A stretch of DNA of 31,037 bases from Paratrimastix pyriformis (GCA_027972325.1 JAPMOS010000165.1:37501-68537), one strand, 5' to 3'. Shown: positions 9,397-20,651, counted from the first letter of the stretch. Made by a program: numbers and translations. The notes: generated by a model not told the origin, from the sequence alone.

Positions 9397-10482
9397 TTAG
9401 AACGAAAAATATTCCCGAACCCAGCCTGAGGGGGGGGCGGAACCCATCCACCATGACCTACCACCTCGGTAGGACAGGCGCACGGGCCCTGAATCCACCA
9501 CCCCACACACGTTGCTCCCTTCCCAAAGGCCCACGGTTGGCAACAGGCGAGAGGTCGGAGAGGCTAATCTTCGGAGGCACGGCAGAAGCGGCATGGTCGG
9601 GCGTCGAGGTAGCACGAGCGGGCGCAGCAGGCACAGCAGACAAAGGGGACACACCAGCAGCAACAGAGGCAGCAACAGGGGCAACAACAGGGGCAGCAAC
9701 AGGGGCAGCAACAACAGGGCAGCAACAGGTGCAGGTGCAGGTGCAGGTGCAGGTGCAGGTGCAGGTGCAGGTGCAGGTGCAGGTGCAGGTGCAGGCGCAG
9801 GCGCAAAAGCCGGAGCATGAGATGAAGTCGGAGCCGGAACAGGTGCCGGCTTGGCGAATGGGTTCGCCAAGGTGAGAGGTGCTCTTGGGGCAGCGGAAGA
9901 GGCAAATGGATTGCTCGAAGAAGGGGAACGGGCTCTCTCCTTCTTCCCCGCTGGACGATCGCCATCGATGATCGGGTGGCGAGTTCCACCTCCACCTCCA
10001 AGTTGCTTTGGACCACGGTATGTAGTCTCCCCAACAGATAGGAGGACTCGTTCTGGCGGTGTGCGGTGTTTGTCCACAGACGAGCCGCGCGATGATTCTT
10101 GTGGCACGTGGCAGTCGAAAGTTCGCACATTCGATTGCTGGAACAATAAAGCCCCAAGAAGTTGGAAAATAAACTGGCTGATCGCTTCAGGCTGCTTCTT
10201 CGGATTGTCCTCCAGCAGCATGTGCACCGTGCGTTCGATGATCTCATAGCGTGGAGCACGGTGCTCATTGACGACCAATGAACTGAAGAGCTTCATAAGC
10301 TCCAAACGCATCCAAGGAGAGAGCTTGTCCAATGGAGCTGAAGAGGGGGACCACAGATGCCGACCCAACTCATCTTGAAGATACTCTACCATAGGGTCGT
10401 CACGACTTTGGATCTCGGCGTGATCCATAATAAAGTTGGAATCGTCCTTACTGAGCTCGTCATGCTCAGTGGCGATCTCCAT
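9397..10482 (-). CDS. NPF-motif protein of copy 1
   Basis: The ATG at 10482 lies 63 bp inside the element and opens a 361-residue frame. Residues 1-120 form a probably helical, acidic domain (motifs FIMDHAEIQ, DELGRH, LMKLFSSLVVNEHRAP, FIFQLLGALLF). QLGGGGGTR lies at about 160-168, a basic patch GKKERAR at 179-185, and two NPFA motifs at about 191 and 207. An Ala-Pro repeat from a GCAGGT hexamer follows, then a Leu-rich stretch. The far C-terminus may be in another frame, where GWWIQGPCACP resembles GWWIRQQ in copy 2. NPF tripeptides are known ligands of EH domains in endocytic proteins, but whether that matters here is unknown. I recognise no family, and no polymerase, nuclease or capsid signature is visible. 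That the domain is conserved between two divergent copies suggests it was selected. Confidence 0.65.
   Translation of the reverse strand: MEIATEHDELSKDDSNFIMDHAEIQSRDDPMVEYLQDELGRHLWSPSSAPLDKLSPWMRLELMKLFSSLVVNEHRAPRYEIIERTVHMLLEDNPKKQPEAISQFIFQLLGALLFQQSNVRTFDCHVPQESSRGSSVDKHRTPPERVLLSVGETTYRGPKQLGGGGGTRHPIIDGDRPAGKKERARSPSSSNPFASSAAPRAPLTLANPFAKPAPVPAPTSSHAPAFAPAPAPAPAPAPAPAPAPAPAPAPAPVAALLLLPLLLPLLLPLLLPLLLLVCPLCLLCLLRPLVLPRRPTMPLLPCLRRLASPTSRLLPTVGLWEGSNVCGVVDSGPVRLSYRGGRSWWMGSAPPSGWVREYFSF
9724..9802 (+). repeat. GCAGGT hexanucleotide array
   Basis: Tandem GCAGGT units (ending in GCAGGC) encode the Ala-Pro repeat of the NPF protein in copy 1. Copy 2 has a different expanded hexamer (GGGGCA) at the same point of its gene. 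Confidence 0.95.
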
Positions 10483-10545
10483 GGCCAGAAACGGGCAGAA
10501 CGCGGAGCAAAGGGAACGTGCAACGCCGAGACTTCAACCGGGGGG

Positions 10546-11059
10546 AATTGGTACTGCAGTACCAACTCTCGCAACTCGGGGTTGTTGGTCGGCACCTCGG
10601 CGGACAGGATTTGGTCAATGCCAGCGGGGGTTCGGTAGAAGTCATGGTTGCTCGAGCGTAAGATCAGATGGCAATGCGGCAAGCCTCTCGACTGGAACTC
10701 AATCACCATGACGAACCAGACCACATCTCCAAAGATGCGGCTGGTCCGAAGATGATGAATGAGACTATTGGTGAAGAGGTGAAACACTCGAGCGAGGAGG
10801 TCTGGCCGATCCTCGGGTCGTTGGCCGGCCAGTGGGGGTTGCAGGTGACCGTCAGAAAGAGGGTGGGGGCACCCAGACGGGAGGCCATGGCGTATGCATC
10901 GTAGGTCAGAAGACGCCTTTGTCGCGGACTCCCAAGAAAAGAGGCCGGCAGGTAGACCGGAACGCCGCCGCCAGAAAGGTTGCGAGACAGGGAGGTGGAG
11001 GAGGCGGGAGTGTCCGCCCTGACTGTCTCGTCGCGGCGGATGAGGGTTGACTGGTTCAT
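10546..11059 (-). pseudogene. Helitron Rep, HUH nickase region
   Basis: One frame reads VYLPASFLGSPRQRRLL, then APTLFLTVTCNPHWPAN, the diagnostic Helitron Rep motif F.T.TCNP.W. A second frame continues with RPDLLARVFHLFTNSLIHHL, RIFGDVVWFV and EFQSRGLPHCHLIL, which contains the HUH metal-binding pair (H-C-H here, the usual Helitron form LPHxH). It ends with IDQILSAEVPTNNPELREL and VLQYQ, where an unrelated element begins. In a working element this domain nicks one DNA strand and starts rolling-circle transposition. Confidence 0.85.
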
Positions 11060-11151
11060 CCTGATGTAGGATAGACTGGAGGAGATGTCGAATCATCAGG
11101 TCTGCCCCTCGGCAAATAAACAAAACAACAAACCGTTGGTCTTCCGCCCGA

Positions 11152-12350
11152 CTAAAAGTATCGAGGGTCTCCTCCTGGAAGAGACGGCCGGCCCGGGTAA
11201 ACCGATTGTCGCCGGGCCCTGTGCCGAAATCGTTCTAGAGGGGCTCGATCAATTCGTGCTCCGGAACTTACACCCCCGCTCTGCATGCACCCAAGGCTTT
11301 CACAGACTTGGCACATGACCCGATATCTGTAGAATTCCAAGAGGGTGACGTGCGTTCGCGGGTTGATGGCATCATCTGTTGTTTGGGCCTGGGACGGCTC
11401 GTCGTCCGCTGGCTCGTCGTCCGCTTGCTGGGGCGGCTCGTCATCAGCTTGCTGGTGCTGCTGGTGACGTGGGTCACGTGGGACAGGCTGGCGTGGCAGA
11501 AAGCGATGCCATCCCGGGGTTCCGGATGGAAAAAACACGGGGTAGTGGAGAGGCTCCATCAAAGGGGAGAGGATGGAGACGTAGCGAGGTCGAGAACCGG
11601 GCTGCAACGGGTAGGTCAGCAAAGCCCGTTCCTGGCCCACGGGGGGTGGCCCGGCCCTGAAAATCGCCACCATCTCATCACCCCGCCCCCCAGCAGCGGG
11701 AGTTGCAACCGACAGTTCCACCCGTGGGTCCGGGGTGGTCGGTTGGACCCGTTCGGTCACTCGGGCAAGCGTGAGTGCCAAGGGGTTCTCTGCCTCCTGA
11801 AGAGTCTGCTGGAAGAGCTGAACATCTTCGGGAGCAACCTACGATCGCACGGGCAATGGACGATGAAGGTCCCAAAGAAGGTCTGCTGGAAGGGACGAAC
11901 CGTTTGGTCCTGCCAGGGGCCGTCATAAATGTACCACCGGAGTGGCCCCTCCCTTTCGTATGGGAGAAGCCGATGGTACACCCGCCCAGAGAGTCGCAGA
12001 GCTGAGCCCTGCAACTGTGGAAGCTCTGGCCCGGTGTAGCCTAGAAGACGGTGATAAGTATCACACCAAATGCTGCTGTGTGTGAGTCCGGCCGGACCAA
12101 TGCTGCTGAACGAAAAGAGGCAATTTAGGGGCCGAGCGATGCGCGGCCAATCCGAACGGAGGAGGCGGGCAGAGAACCGCTCGGGAAGAGGAGGCAACGG
12201 AGGTAAGGCCACGGCACCCCGGGCACAACACCGGTGGGTGGTAGCTTCGGCCAGGAAAAGCCGAGCGTGACAGTGGGGACAGGATGCGGTCAGTTGACCA
12301 GGATCCCAGTGATGACCCGATGATGATGTGTCTCGAGATCGTCGAGACAT
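11152..12350 (-). pseudogene. Helitron Rep, N-terminal region
   Basis: An ATG at 12350 opens a frame with the zinc-like motif CPHCHARLFLAEATTHRCC, as in Helitron N-termini (CxxC ... E ... CC). It continues into LPPLPPLPERFSARLL, then CLFSFSSIGPAGLTHSS and LRLSGRVYHRLLPYEREG with WYIYDG, the usual region in which the protein describes its own F/Y-rich fold. In a second frame (11781-11300) it goes on with ILSPLMEPLHYPVFFPSG..GWHRFLP (family: dPL.YPLlfP.Ge.GW) and LLEFYRYRVMC. A third frame gives GRLFQEETLDTFSRAEDQRF (family: rLfQqy.vD.fa.iE..Rl). An acidic Gln/Asp tract (ADDEPPQQ repeats) at 11390-11450 is extra. At least two frame changes are present. Very short introns are an alternative, but I see no clean GT-AG pairs. 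Confidence 0.75.
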
Positions 12351-12513
12351 TCTTTGGGTTTTTTTTGTGTTAGGTAGTTGAAGGTGATTTGCGTGTGAGA
12401 GAAAGAGACCTGGATGGTTTTGTTTGGTGAGATTGGCTTCAGTGCCTGCACTCGTATTTCGAAAATCAAAATCAGTGGCTAGTACCCCGGAATTGAAGGT
12501 TGTTCTCATTCTT
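12351..12513. other. Helitron upstream region
   Basis: Between the Rep start codon and the TIR element, the only feature seen is a short T-rich stretch (12357-12367). No Helitron 5' terminus could be fixed. The direct repeat ATTCTT at 12508-12513 belongs to the TIR element. Confidence 0.4.
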
Positions 12514-13174
12514 CTAGGGGCAAATTGTGCCGGGGAGCCCGGGTTTTGGGGAGCCTGGAACCCCGAAAAATGGGATTGTGACTGTCGCGGGACTGTGACG
12601 CCGCGCGACCGAACCGAGTTAAAAAAACCCTAGGGTCCCACAGGCACTCTTTTGATGCGCGCTGGCGTCGTCGCAAGGCGAAAGAAAAGCTTCCGAGGCC
12701 CGACACCCAATTTTTTCTCTCAGTTCGACACCGCCCACTGGCCGGCCGTGAGGAGTTGAGAGACCAATGAAGGAACAACCATTCATTCTATCTCGCACTA
12801 TTTTCCGGTTTTTTTTCATTTCGCTCCGCTATCTGTGGTTCAAATAATAAAGGCTGAATCTGAGGGACTCGTGACCCCTCCGATCCGACCCTTCAACTCA
12901 TCCGAAATCTGGTCTTGGCCATAGATTTTCTGGCCTCCACATCCTTCCATGCCGAGAGATTGCGAAGGCGAAAGCAGTAGAGCGGTACCAAGCTGAAATC
13001 ATGTCACTATTCACCAGGTCCAGCCCAAGAAACACAACTGCGCAAAAATAGTCGGCGCCTCCCCCCACTTCACCCCTCCCCGGCCCCAAGTGGCCCCGGT
13101 TTTGGGAGTCCCGTCCCGCGAAATTGCGGCTGAATCCCCACGCAGTCCCCGGCACAATTTGCCCCTAGATTCTT
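12508..13174. mobile_element. Non-autonomous TIR element (MITE-like), 655 bp
   Basis: Perfect 23-bp terminal inverted repeats begin CTAGGGGCAAATTGTGCC (left 12514-12536, right 13146-13168), flanked by the 6-bp direct repeat ATTCTT (12508-12513 and 13169-13174). The inside has no coding frame with recognisable motifs. It carries related GC-rich blocks near both ends (GGGTTTTGGGGAGCC and GGTTTTGGGAGTCCC). It looks like a non-autonomous DNA transposon moved by a transposase from elsewhere; the superfamily is not clear. Confidence 0.75.
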
Positions 13175-14102
13175 GATTTGCAGATTTCCCGACCAACTCC
13201 AAGAGCGAATCTGTGGAGACTCATCACCAAAAATGTTACGATTGCGTTTTATTTCGAAGGAAAAAGTCCGGGCCACAGCCGAGCGAAAATCACTTCCAGG
13301 CATCTCCATTGACCATTCCTAACCGTTTGTTTCCAACAATCCTTTACGAAGTAGTTTATTCTGAGGTATTTTGTTGGGAAAAGAAGGTTGGGTGACAACG
13401 CCAAAAGTTGCTCAATGGTAATCGGAAGCATCTACGCCTCTTCCTTGGGCTTCATTCACCAGCTTCGGTTCTGGCACTTCTTCGCCCAATTGAATTGGAA
13501 GCTTGATGCTTTCAAAGCGACAGTGGAGCTTTGTGGAAGTTGAGAGGATGCATTCGATGATCATGGCATATTGGAGCAGTCAAGCCCTGCAAGTCGCAAG
13601 ATTCTGAACGCGAGCGAATAGAGTGGGGTGTCCCGAACGACTGGTGAGGTCGCCATCCTTCCCCGACCCGTTGGAGCCTGTTTGAATTTTCGACCTTGGT
13701 GGCTATCCCCCCGGGGAAGGGTTGACCTGGGGGCCACCACGACCCCCGCTTCTAAACATATGTTGGGGTCCCCCGAACGACTGGTGAGGTCGCCGTCCTT
13801 CTCCGACCATTTTGAAATTTGACAGGATCCCATAATTTTTTGGATCGTGTCCCAAAATTTTTTGGAGGTGCCTCCCAAGTAGGGTACTTAAGGGCGCCCG
13901 CGTAGTGTGACTATTGAATTGAAGGTGGGATCGGGGGGGTTGATGGACCGAATGGCCGAACTGCCGCAAGACACAGTAGGCTTTGTAGGCCCGGTTGGCC
14001 CTCTTGCGCCTGAGGCGCCCAGACGCATGTTCCGAACACCCCTTCATGTCCGATGATGTCCGAAGTCGTTGTCCGGCCGGACGACACTGGTGCGGAAAAC
14101 GT
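13175..14102. other. Non-coding stretch with direct repeats
   Basis: I see no gene supported here. A block of about 40 bp around CGAACGACTGGTGAGGTCGC occurs twice (about 13634-13669 and 13770-13806), roughly 137 bp apart with small differences, and a poly-T-rich pair ATTTTTTGGA follows at 13837-13868. This may be an eroded repeat element. Confidence 0.4.
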
Positions 14103-14274
14103 TGCGAAATCGGTGCGAAATCGGTGCGAAATCGGTGCGAAATCGGTGCGAAATCGGTGCGAAATCGGTGCGAAATCGGTGCGAAATCGGTGCGAAATCG
14201 GTGCGAAATCGGTGCGAAATCGGTGCGAAATCGGTGCGAAATCGGTGCGAAATCGGTGCGAAATCGGTGCGAAA
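14103..14274. repeat. 11-bp tandem array (GAAATCGGTGC)n
   Basis: About 15.6 nearly identical copies of an 11-bp unit. Since 11 is not a multiple of three and the unit lacks stop codons, long frames with an 11-residue period are open on both strands. They are not evidence of a gene. Confidence 0.97.
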
Positions 14275-15080
14275 CATGGTAGCGCTCTCTGGCCCTGCCC
14301 TTGTTGATGCCAAGCCCGCAGCCGCCCGAACCCGCTTGGAGACCCGAAGCACAATGGCCCGCCCGGTCAAGGTTGGCGATCCCCCCCTGATGAATGCCCC
14401 TACCATCCCGGCCTTGCGACGGGTTCTCTCGGGTGCTGGTCCACGGTGACCTGGACCGCTCGGACAGCTGGCCGGACCCCACTCCAACAACACGGTGCGC
14501 TCTCCAGGATACCACTGTGGCCTGTGGACGTCCCCGCAGTGCTGCGGTAAGCCGGTCCCGAACACATATAGGGTGTGATGACGGCTGCACTCTCCCCCTG
14601 GCAAATGGCGTGTTGCCCCTAAGTTGGCAAAAGTCCGACGGCATGAGGACTAAAAATACCAACTGCCGTAGGGTCGGGTCGGTGCCGGGGGGAGAGCCCT
14701 GGGATTTTACAGATTTTTGGAAGGCCACCCTCAGTTCCTTCCCCCGAAAAGTCGTCCCTGTTTTTCGGTATTTATAATATGTAGAATGATGATGATGATG
14801 ACTGGATGTTGATGATGATGATGACTGGATGATGACTGGATGATGAGCTGCCCAGCGGATAACAGACCACTGCGAGAAGTGTGACTATTGACCTCGAGGT
14901 TGAACAAGGGCCGTCCGGCGATGGTCAGCTGGATGTCCGAAAAGCCTTTGCATTCATCCATACTCAACTCTGGAAAGGCCTGCGGTCACCAGCACAGCCA
15001 GAAATGAGTCGCCGGGCAGACAGAAGGGGCTGCACCCGTCCACAGGCACATACCGTAAAACCCGGTACTAAATATTAAAT
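14275..15080. other. Mostly non-coding; ATG array and a possible exon
   Basis: A short ATG/ACTGG array lies at 14786-14850. A minus-strand stretch at about 14968-14851 follows an acceptor-like TTTCCAG and reads SMDECKGFSDIQLTIAG then RPLFNLEVNSH, which looks protein-like. No partner exon was found, so it is only a possible exon. Nothing else is supported. Confidence 0.3.
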
Positions 15081-15189
15081 TTCGTGGGGTACTAAATTTC
15101 AGAAAGTGTCCCATATATTTTTTCAGTGACTATACCACCAAGGAAACTGTGACAGAAAGACACAGACAGACAGAGAAAGAGACATGACA

Positions 15190-15352
15190 CGACTGACCCA
15201 ATTGCGGGGCAGGTGCGCCTGGAAGGTGCAACCCGTCCTGACCTCGACCTCCCCGACCTCGCGGGCCAGCTTCGCCAGAGGGTGCCACAATGCATCAACC
15301 ACGGTCTGGTGCCCGACCTCGACGGGGAGTGCGACCTCTGCAGGACGAGAGA
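15190..15352. other. Possible exon, strand uncertain
   Basis: Both strands are open with GC-rich third positions. The plus strand reads LDLPDLAGQLRQRVPQC and LVPDLDGECDLCRTRE before a CGGTGAGA donor-like site. The minus strand follows a good acceptor (TCTCTCGTCCTGCAG) and would be the next exon after the K/E-rich gene. Phase from that gene favours a minus-strand frame starting RSHSPSRSG, which looks less protein-like than the plus-strand reading. Confidence 0.3.
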
Positions 15353-15473
15353 GCGGTGAGAGGGGGAGATCGTGTCGAGCGCACGCCGACTTCCGTCCCC
15401 CGGCAATGCTTCCCTTGACTACAGGCGAGGTTCTTCGAAATCAGCACAGGGGGGTGTTGGGCGAGCGAGTCCC

Positions 15474-15861
15474 TTACCGTGTGATTCGCACCCTTTCTCT
15501 TCTTCGTTTCTTCCTCTTCTCTTGGTCGGCAGTCTGATGGTGCGAGGGGGTGGACAGACCGAGAGCCTCCTTCACTTTCTCCTCCAACGTCTTCTCCTTC
15601 TCCTTCTTCTTCTCATTCTTCTTCTTCTTCTCCTCGTCCTCCTCTTCCTCCTCAATCAGTGCGCCGGCCTCCTCCTCCTTCTTCTTCTTCCTCTTCTTCT
15701 TCTCCTCCTTCTCGATCAGTTTGCCCATAAGCCGCGTGGCGATGGCCGAGACATCCACCGGGAACGGGGTGTGACTTGGAAGAAGGCCTTTCGAAGGCGT
15801 TGACCGCTTACGGGTGTGCGAAGAAGATGCCGGGGAAGCGGACGGTCCGGGAGAAGGGGTC
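15474..15861 (-). CDS. K/E-rich host protein, two or more exons
   Basis: Minus strand. Exon 15861-15812 follows CTTCCAG and reads DPFSRTVRFPGIFFAHP to a CCC|GTAAGC donor. A 37-bp intron (15811-15775, GTAAGC...CCAAG) leads to a second exon starting HTPFPVDVSAIATRLMGKL in matching phase. A long charged region (EKEEKKKRKKKKEEE and similar, to about 15580) follows, predicted as coiled coil or disordered, then KVKEALGLSTP and a basic end. The exon either stops at the TAA at 15474 or splices at CACACG|GTAAGG, where that TAA is part of the donor. The charged region is a CTT/TCC-rich repeat on the plus strand. Family not recognised. Confidence 0.45.
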
Positions 15862-16031
15862 CTGGAAGGCGTGCGCGTGCGTGACACGAAGAGAAAGAAG
15901 GAACGTGTGTGTGTGTGTGTGCGTTGTACAGAAGCAGAAGGAAGAAAGTGGAGGACAATGTTGAGCACGGGACATCAAGCCAACGGGAACCTCTCACCAG
16001 CCGACATGGCCGGTACGAGGCGGAGGACGCA

Positions 16032-16745
<714 letters not shown>

Positions 16746-16998
16746 ACAATGTCAGTGTCACGAGAATGGACCTCCTCACCGCCCGCTTCTTCCCACCCAC
16801 CCACGTTTGTCACCAGGACCTCCCTCCCCCGAGCCCGGCTACGCCTGAACCAGGATCCAAGACCGCCGCTCCGCCACAGCCAGCTGTCTGTGCTCTTGTG
16901 CGTTTGTGCCCTGCTGCCATCAGTTGGGACTGGTTTCGACTGGAACAGTGTGTGTGTGTCATACATGTTTGCAACATAGAGATGCAAAACTCCCGATT

Positions 16999-17012
16999 CC
17001 GGCCGAAGCCGG
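16999..17012 (-). promoter_or_regulatory. 3' RNA hairpin, copy 2
   Basis: The sense strand reads CCGGCTTCGGCCGG, a 5-bp stem closed by a C-G pair on a TTCG loop, the most stable tetraloop class. It is preceded on the same strand by a sequence like TCATGTTACCCC, as in copy 1 (GCATGTTACCCG). Confidence 0.6.
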
Positions 17013-17214
17013 GGGGTAACATGACCCCCAGTCCCTCCCATGTCCCCCGCAATTCTGCGGGCAACTAGGGCTAGGGGCGGGGGCTATGGTGACAGGGAGA
17101 GGTAGAAAAGAACGGGGGGGGAGGGGACCAAGGAATAGGGTGGATCGAGGAGATAAATCAGGGAAAAGACTGAACAACGGGACAAAAGATTGAACCGAAA
17201 GGAACACAATTCCC

Positions 17215-18373
17215 TTACATTGGGACTTCTTGGGCGTTGGGCATCCGCGTCCCCATGTACCATCTGGTACTGGTGCGTAACACGAACATCGGGGCGTGTT
17301 GTTGGCGGATCCACCATCCAAAGTCCCGCCTCCGCGGCCCGTCCGGTCCCGCGGGCACTCGAGCCGCCCCGCTCCCCTTCAACCCCAGATCCGTGGGGCA
17401 GAGCGAGGCTCCCTTCGGCGTGGCAAAGCCCTTGCGCTGGGGCAGGGACAAGCGCAGGGGCAGCATGGGCAGGGGCAGCATGGGCAGGGGCAACATGGGC
17501 AGGGGCAACATGGGCAGGGGCAGGGGCAGGGGCAGGGGCAGGGGCATGGGCAGGGCCACAGTGGGAGTCGCAGTGGGGCTGGTGCAGATGCAGTGGGGGC
17601 TGGTGCAGATGCAGTGGGGGCTGCTGCAGATGCAGTGGGGCTGGGGCGGCACCCTGGCGAACGGATTCCCGACCGGCGCGGGCTGCTGGTGGGCAACAGC
17701 AGGGCGCACAGCAAAAGGATTGCTGTCAGCCTTCTCCTCAACCCTGTCCTTCTTCTTTGCTGGCGAAGGTTCAGGGGATGGCGGACGTGGCCGACTCGTA
17801 CCACCTCCAAGCTGAAGCGGGGCAGCTGAGGGTCGATGCAATGTGCGGTCACTTTTCCGGGAGGCTGTTTGACAGTGCTCGGTGACTTTGGACACAGGCC
17901 GGATTGCGGCGAAGCAGTGGACGGGTTCACCGAAGCCACAGGTCGGGCGGGAACGGGGTCGCCATCGATACTCGCGATACAGTAACGGGCTTGCTGGAAG
18001 ACTCCAAATTGAAAATGGTGGCACCACAAATGAATTGAATCAATTGCGCAAGCTTTTGGCAGCACAGAGATTGATCGCCCCCCGCCGACCGTAGAATGCT
18101 CAAACTGATGCGCTGAAGCAACTTGGTCGACGGGATGCGCTTCTCAGAGGCCACCAAATACCCAAAAAGTTTGCCAAACTCAGGGATCATGGTAGAAGTG
18201 AAGGAAAGACGGCTCAGCTGGTCCATGCTCCGGAAGATAGCTCGATGATCGTCGAGCTCGTCAATAAAGCACAGAAATGGATCTTCTTCATCAAGAATAG
18301 AAGCATGTTTTTCAATAAAAGCAATGGTTGCGTCGTCCAGATCATCATTCACCGCAGTGATTTCGCAGGCCAT
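17215..18373 (-). pseudogene. NPF-motif protein of copy 2
   Basis: The frame from ATG 18373 starts MACEITAVNDDLDD and has FIEKHASIL, FIDELDDHRA, FGKLFGYLVASEKRIPST, and LIQFICGATIF, which align without large gaps to residues 1-120 of the copy 1 protein (shared pattern FI..HA.I, DEL..H, KLF..LV..E.R.P). The middle continues in a second frame with PLQLGGGTSRP, AKKKDRVEEK, SNPFAV, and GNPFARV, again the same order as copy 1. A Leu-Pro tract from a GGGGCA hexamer and a 21-bp repeat at 17576-17640 follow. The C-terminus has GWWIRQQ. The frame change between 18000 and 17930 makes this copy look inactive, unless an intron lies there. Confidence 0.65.
17456..17645 (+). repeat. GGGGCA hexamers and 21-bp repeat
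   Basis: GGGGCA/TGGGCA hexamers (17456-17550) are followed by three copies of a 21-bp unit around CTGGTGCAGATGCAGTGGG (17576-17645). Both lie inside the NPF protein gene of copy 2. Confidence 0.9.
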
Positions 18374-18424
18374 AGCCCTGCGTAAATCGTGTTGAACTGA
18401 GAATAGTGCCGGGGAACTGGAACA

Positions 18425-19049
18425 AACCCCAGCGTCATGCAGATCCGGCACACTGGCTCTTGCTTGCTTGTTCCCGTAGCCGCACCCCACTCACAATGGT
18501 GTGATGATGATGATGCTGTCAAACTCCCGCCCGCCTCAGCAATGATTCTTTATCAGAGATGGCTAGCTCTTTCGAACCCATCTCCATCTCATTCTCTTAC
18601 ACCAACAGGAACGCCGGAGCGAGCGGATCCGTGAGAAACAAGCGGCTCTGGCGAGCGTGAATCTGCCCCCTGCCCCACCCCACCACCAAACGGGCGAAAG
18701 CATCACGGTCTGCCACCAAAGGTGCGGGCGGGATGTGTGTGTGTGTCTTGGGAGTGTGCGGGGCCGGGCAAACCCCCGGCATCCCCGTTTTTGCTTGCGG
18801 GGCACTAGACCGTGGGGTTGGCCCACTTGCCGCCGGTTCGGCGCCCCATCTTCCCGCCAAGCCGGGTTGGCCCCACTTCGTCCGCCTGCCGGCAGTAAGT
18901 GTGAACCTTTCCAAGTCTCCGCGATGCCACGCCGCGCACCCTGTCCACACTTGTCACTGGTGTTTGTCGCCCAAGTGGGTCGGCCCCTGGGCAGGCGCTT
19001 ATTTCCGGAAGCGCGGGGCAACGCGGGCAGAATGTTCGTGTGTGCCATC
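18425..19049. other. No gene supported; one weak exon candidate
   Basis: On the minus strand, about 18679-18606 follows GGGGGCAG and reads IHARQSRLFLTDPLAPAFLL to a GTGTAAGA donor-like site. There is no recognised family or partner exon. The rest is GC-rich, with partial repeats of GGGTTGGCCC(C)ACTT near 18814 and 18864. Confidence 0.25.
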
Positions 19050-20097
<1,048 letters not shown>

Positions 20098-20190
20098 TGG
20101 TGCCGCGCGTATGGGGGTGGGGATGCGCGCATGTCTTTTCCCTCCCCCATGGACCTGCTCCTTCATCTTGTCGACCATCCATCCTGCCTT

Positions 20191-20352
20191 CGGCGGCGGT
20201 GTTCCAGATGCTATGCATGGGATATTGGGAGTGGTCCAGTGTGTTTGCCCGTGTGGTGATATCGCGGCATACCGGCGGCGGTGTTGCAGATGCTATGCAT
20301 GGGATATTGGGAGGTCCAGTGTGTTTGCCCGTGAGGTGATCACGGCATCCCG
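20191..20352. repeat. 82-bp tandem duplication
   Basis: Two adjacent copies of a unit starting CGGCGGCGGTGTT and containing GATGCTATGCATGGGATATT differ by a few bases and a 2-base indel. No coding role is seen. Confidence 0.85.
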
Positions 20353-20513
20353 GCATCCCTGCCTAATGCTGGTCCCGACCCCCTTGCCTCTGATGCTGCC
20401 GGCCTGACGACAGCTCGTGTCTCTCCTGCCATTCGCATCCTCTCGTCCTCGTCCACAGTCGCCAGCCCGATTGATCTGCACTTCCAACAACCCTTCCAAC
20501 CATTCAGTCTGGG

Positions 20514-20534
20514 TGATGATGATTGGATGATGAT

Positions 20535-20573
<39 letters not shown>

Positions 20574-20617
20574 GGATGATGATGATGATTGGATGATGAT
20601 GATTGGATGATGATGAT

Positions 20618-20651
<34 letters not shown>

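Larger units (their letters stand above)
9062..10554 (-). mobile_element. Unclassified 1.47-kb NPF element, copy 1
   Basis: The body at 9071-10545 (1475 bp) is flanked by an exact 9-bp direct repeat AATTGGTAC (9062-9070 and 10546-10554). It interrupts the Helitron Rep frame, and removing it with one repeat copy leaves the Rep motifs continuous. On the minus strand it begins CCCCCCGG and holds one main gene (ATG at 10482). Near its 3' end lie two hairpins (9154-9167 and about 9187-9201), and it ends in (CAA)n. The ends are not inverted repeats. A 3' microsatellite tail with a target duplication is what target-primed retroposition leaves, but no reverse transcriptase is present, so it would depend on enzymes from elsewhere. 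Copy 2 is at 16948-18415. Confidence 0.75.
4070..12350 (-). mobile_element. Helitron (Rep-helicase), interrupted
   Basis: A rolling-circle DNA transposon whose single large RepHel gene runs on the minus strand. In order it has an N-terminal cysteine motif, the Helitron-like N domain, Rep HUH, Rep Y2, a Pif1-type helicase and a long C-terminal extension. A separate 1475-bp element sits between the HUH and Y2 motifs. Without that insert the coding part is about 6.8 kb, a normal Helitron size. The Rep half changes frame several times; the helicase half is mostly open but also changes frame near 7050. I could not place the 5'-TC end or the 3' hairpin plus CTRR end. The copy looks non-functional. 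Confidence 0.85.
16939..18424 (-). mobile_element. Unclassified 1.47-kb NPF element, copy 2
   Basis: The body at 16948-18415 (1468 bp) is flanked by an exact 9-bp direct repeat ACTGGAACA (16939-16947 and 18416-18424). In minus orientation it starts TCCCCGG, has its ATG at 18373 (43 bp in), the same order of protein motifs as copy 1, the TTCG hairpin (16999-17012), a second hairpin CCCGCA/TGCGGG (17047-17062), and a (CA)n tail. Length and duplication size agree closely with copy 1 although the DNA sequences have diverged widely. It sits in non-coding or unrecognised sequence. Confidence 0.75.

Noticed and set aside
9071-10545. Copy 1 as an ordinary intron of the Helitron gene
   Set aside because: A 9-bp flanking direct repeat, its own protein gene and a second dispersed copy of the same structure point to insertion. 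The ends do not look like GT...AG in Helitron sense.
14103-14274. Long overlapping frames on both strands in the 11-bp array
   Set aside because: The unit lacks stops in every frame, so openness carries no information.
16948-18415. NPF elements as processed copies of one host mRNA
   Set aside because: The two copies are too different from each other to be recent copies of one transcript and share 3' structures and a non-poly(A) tail. An old retrogene family is still possible but less likely.
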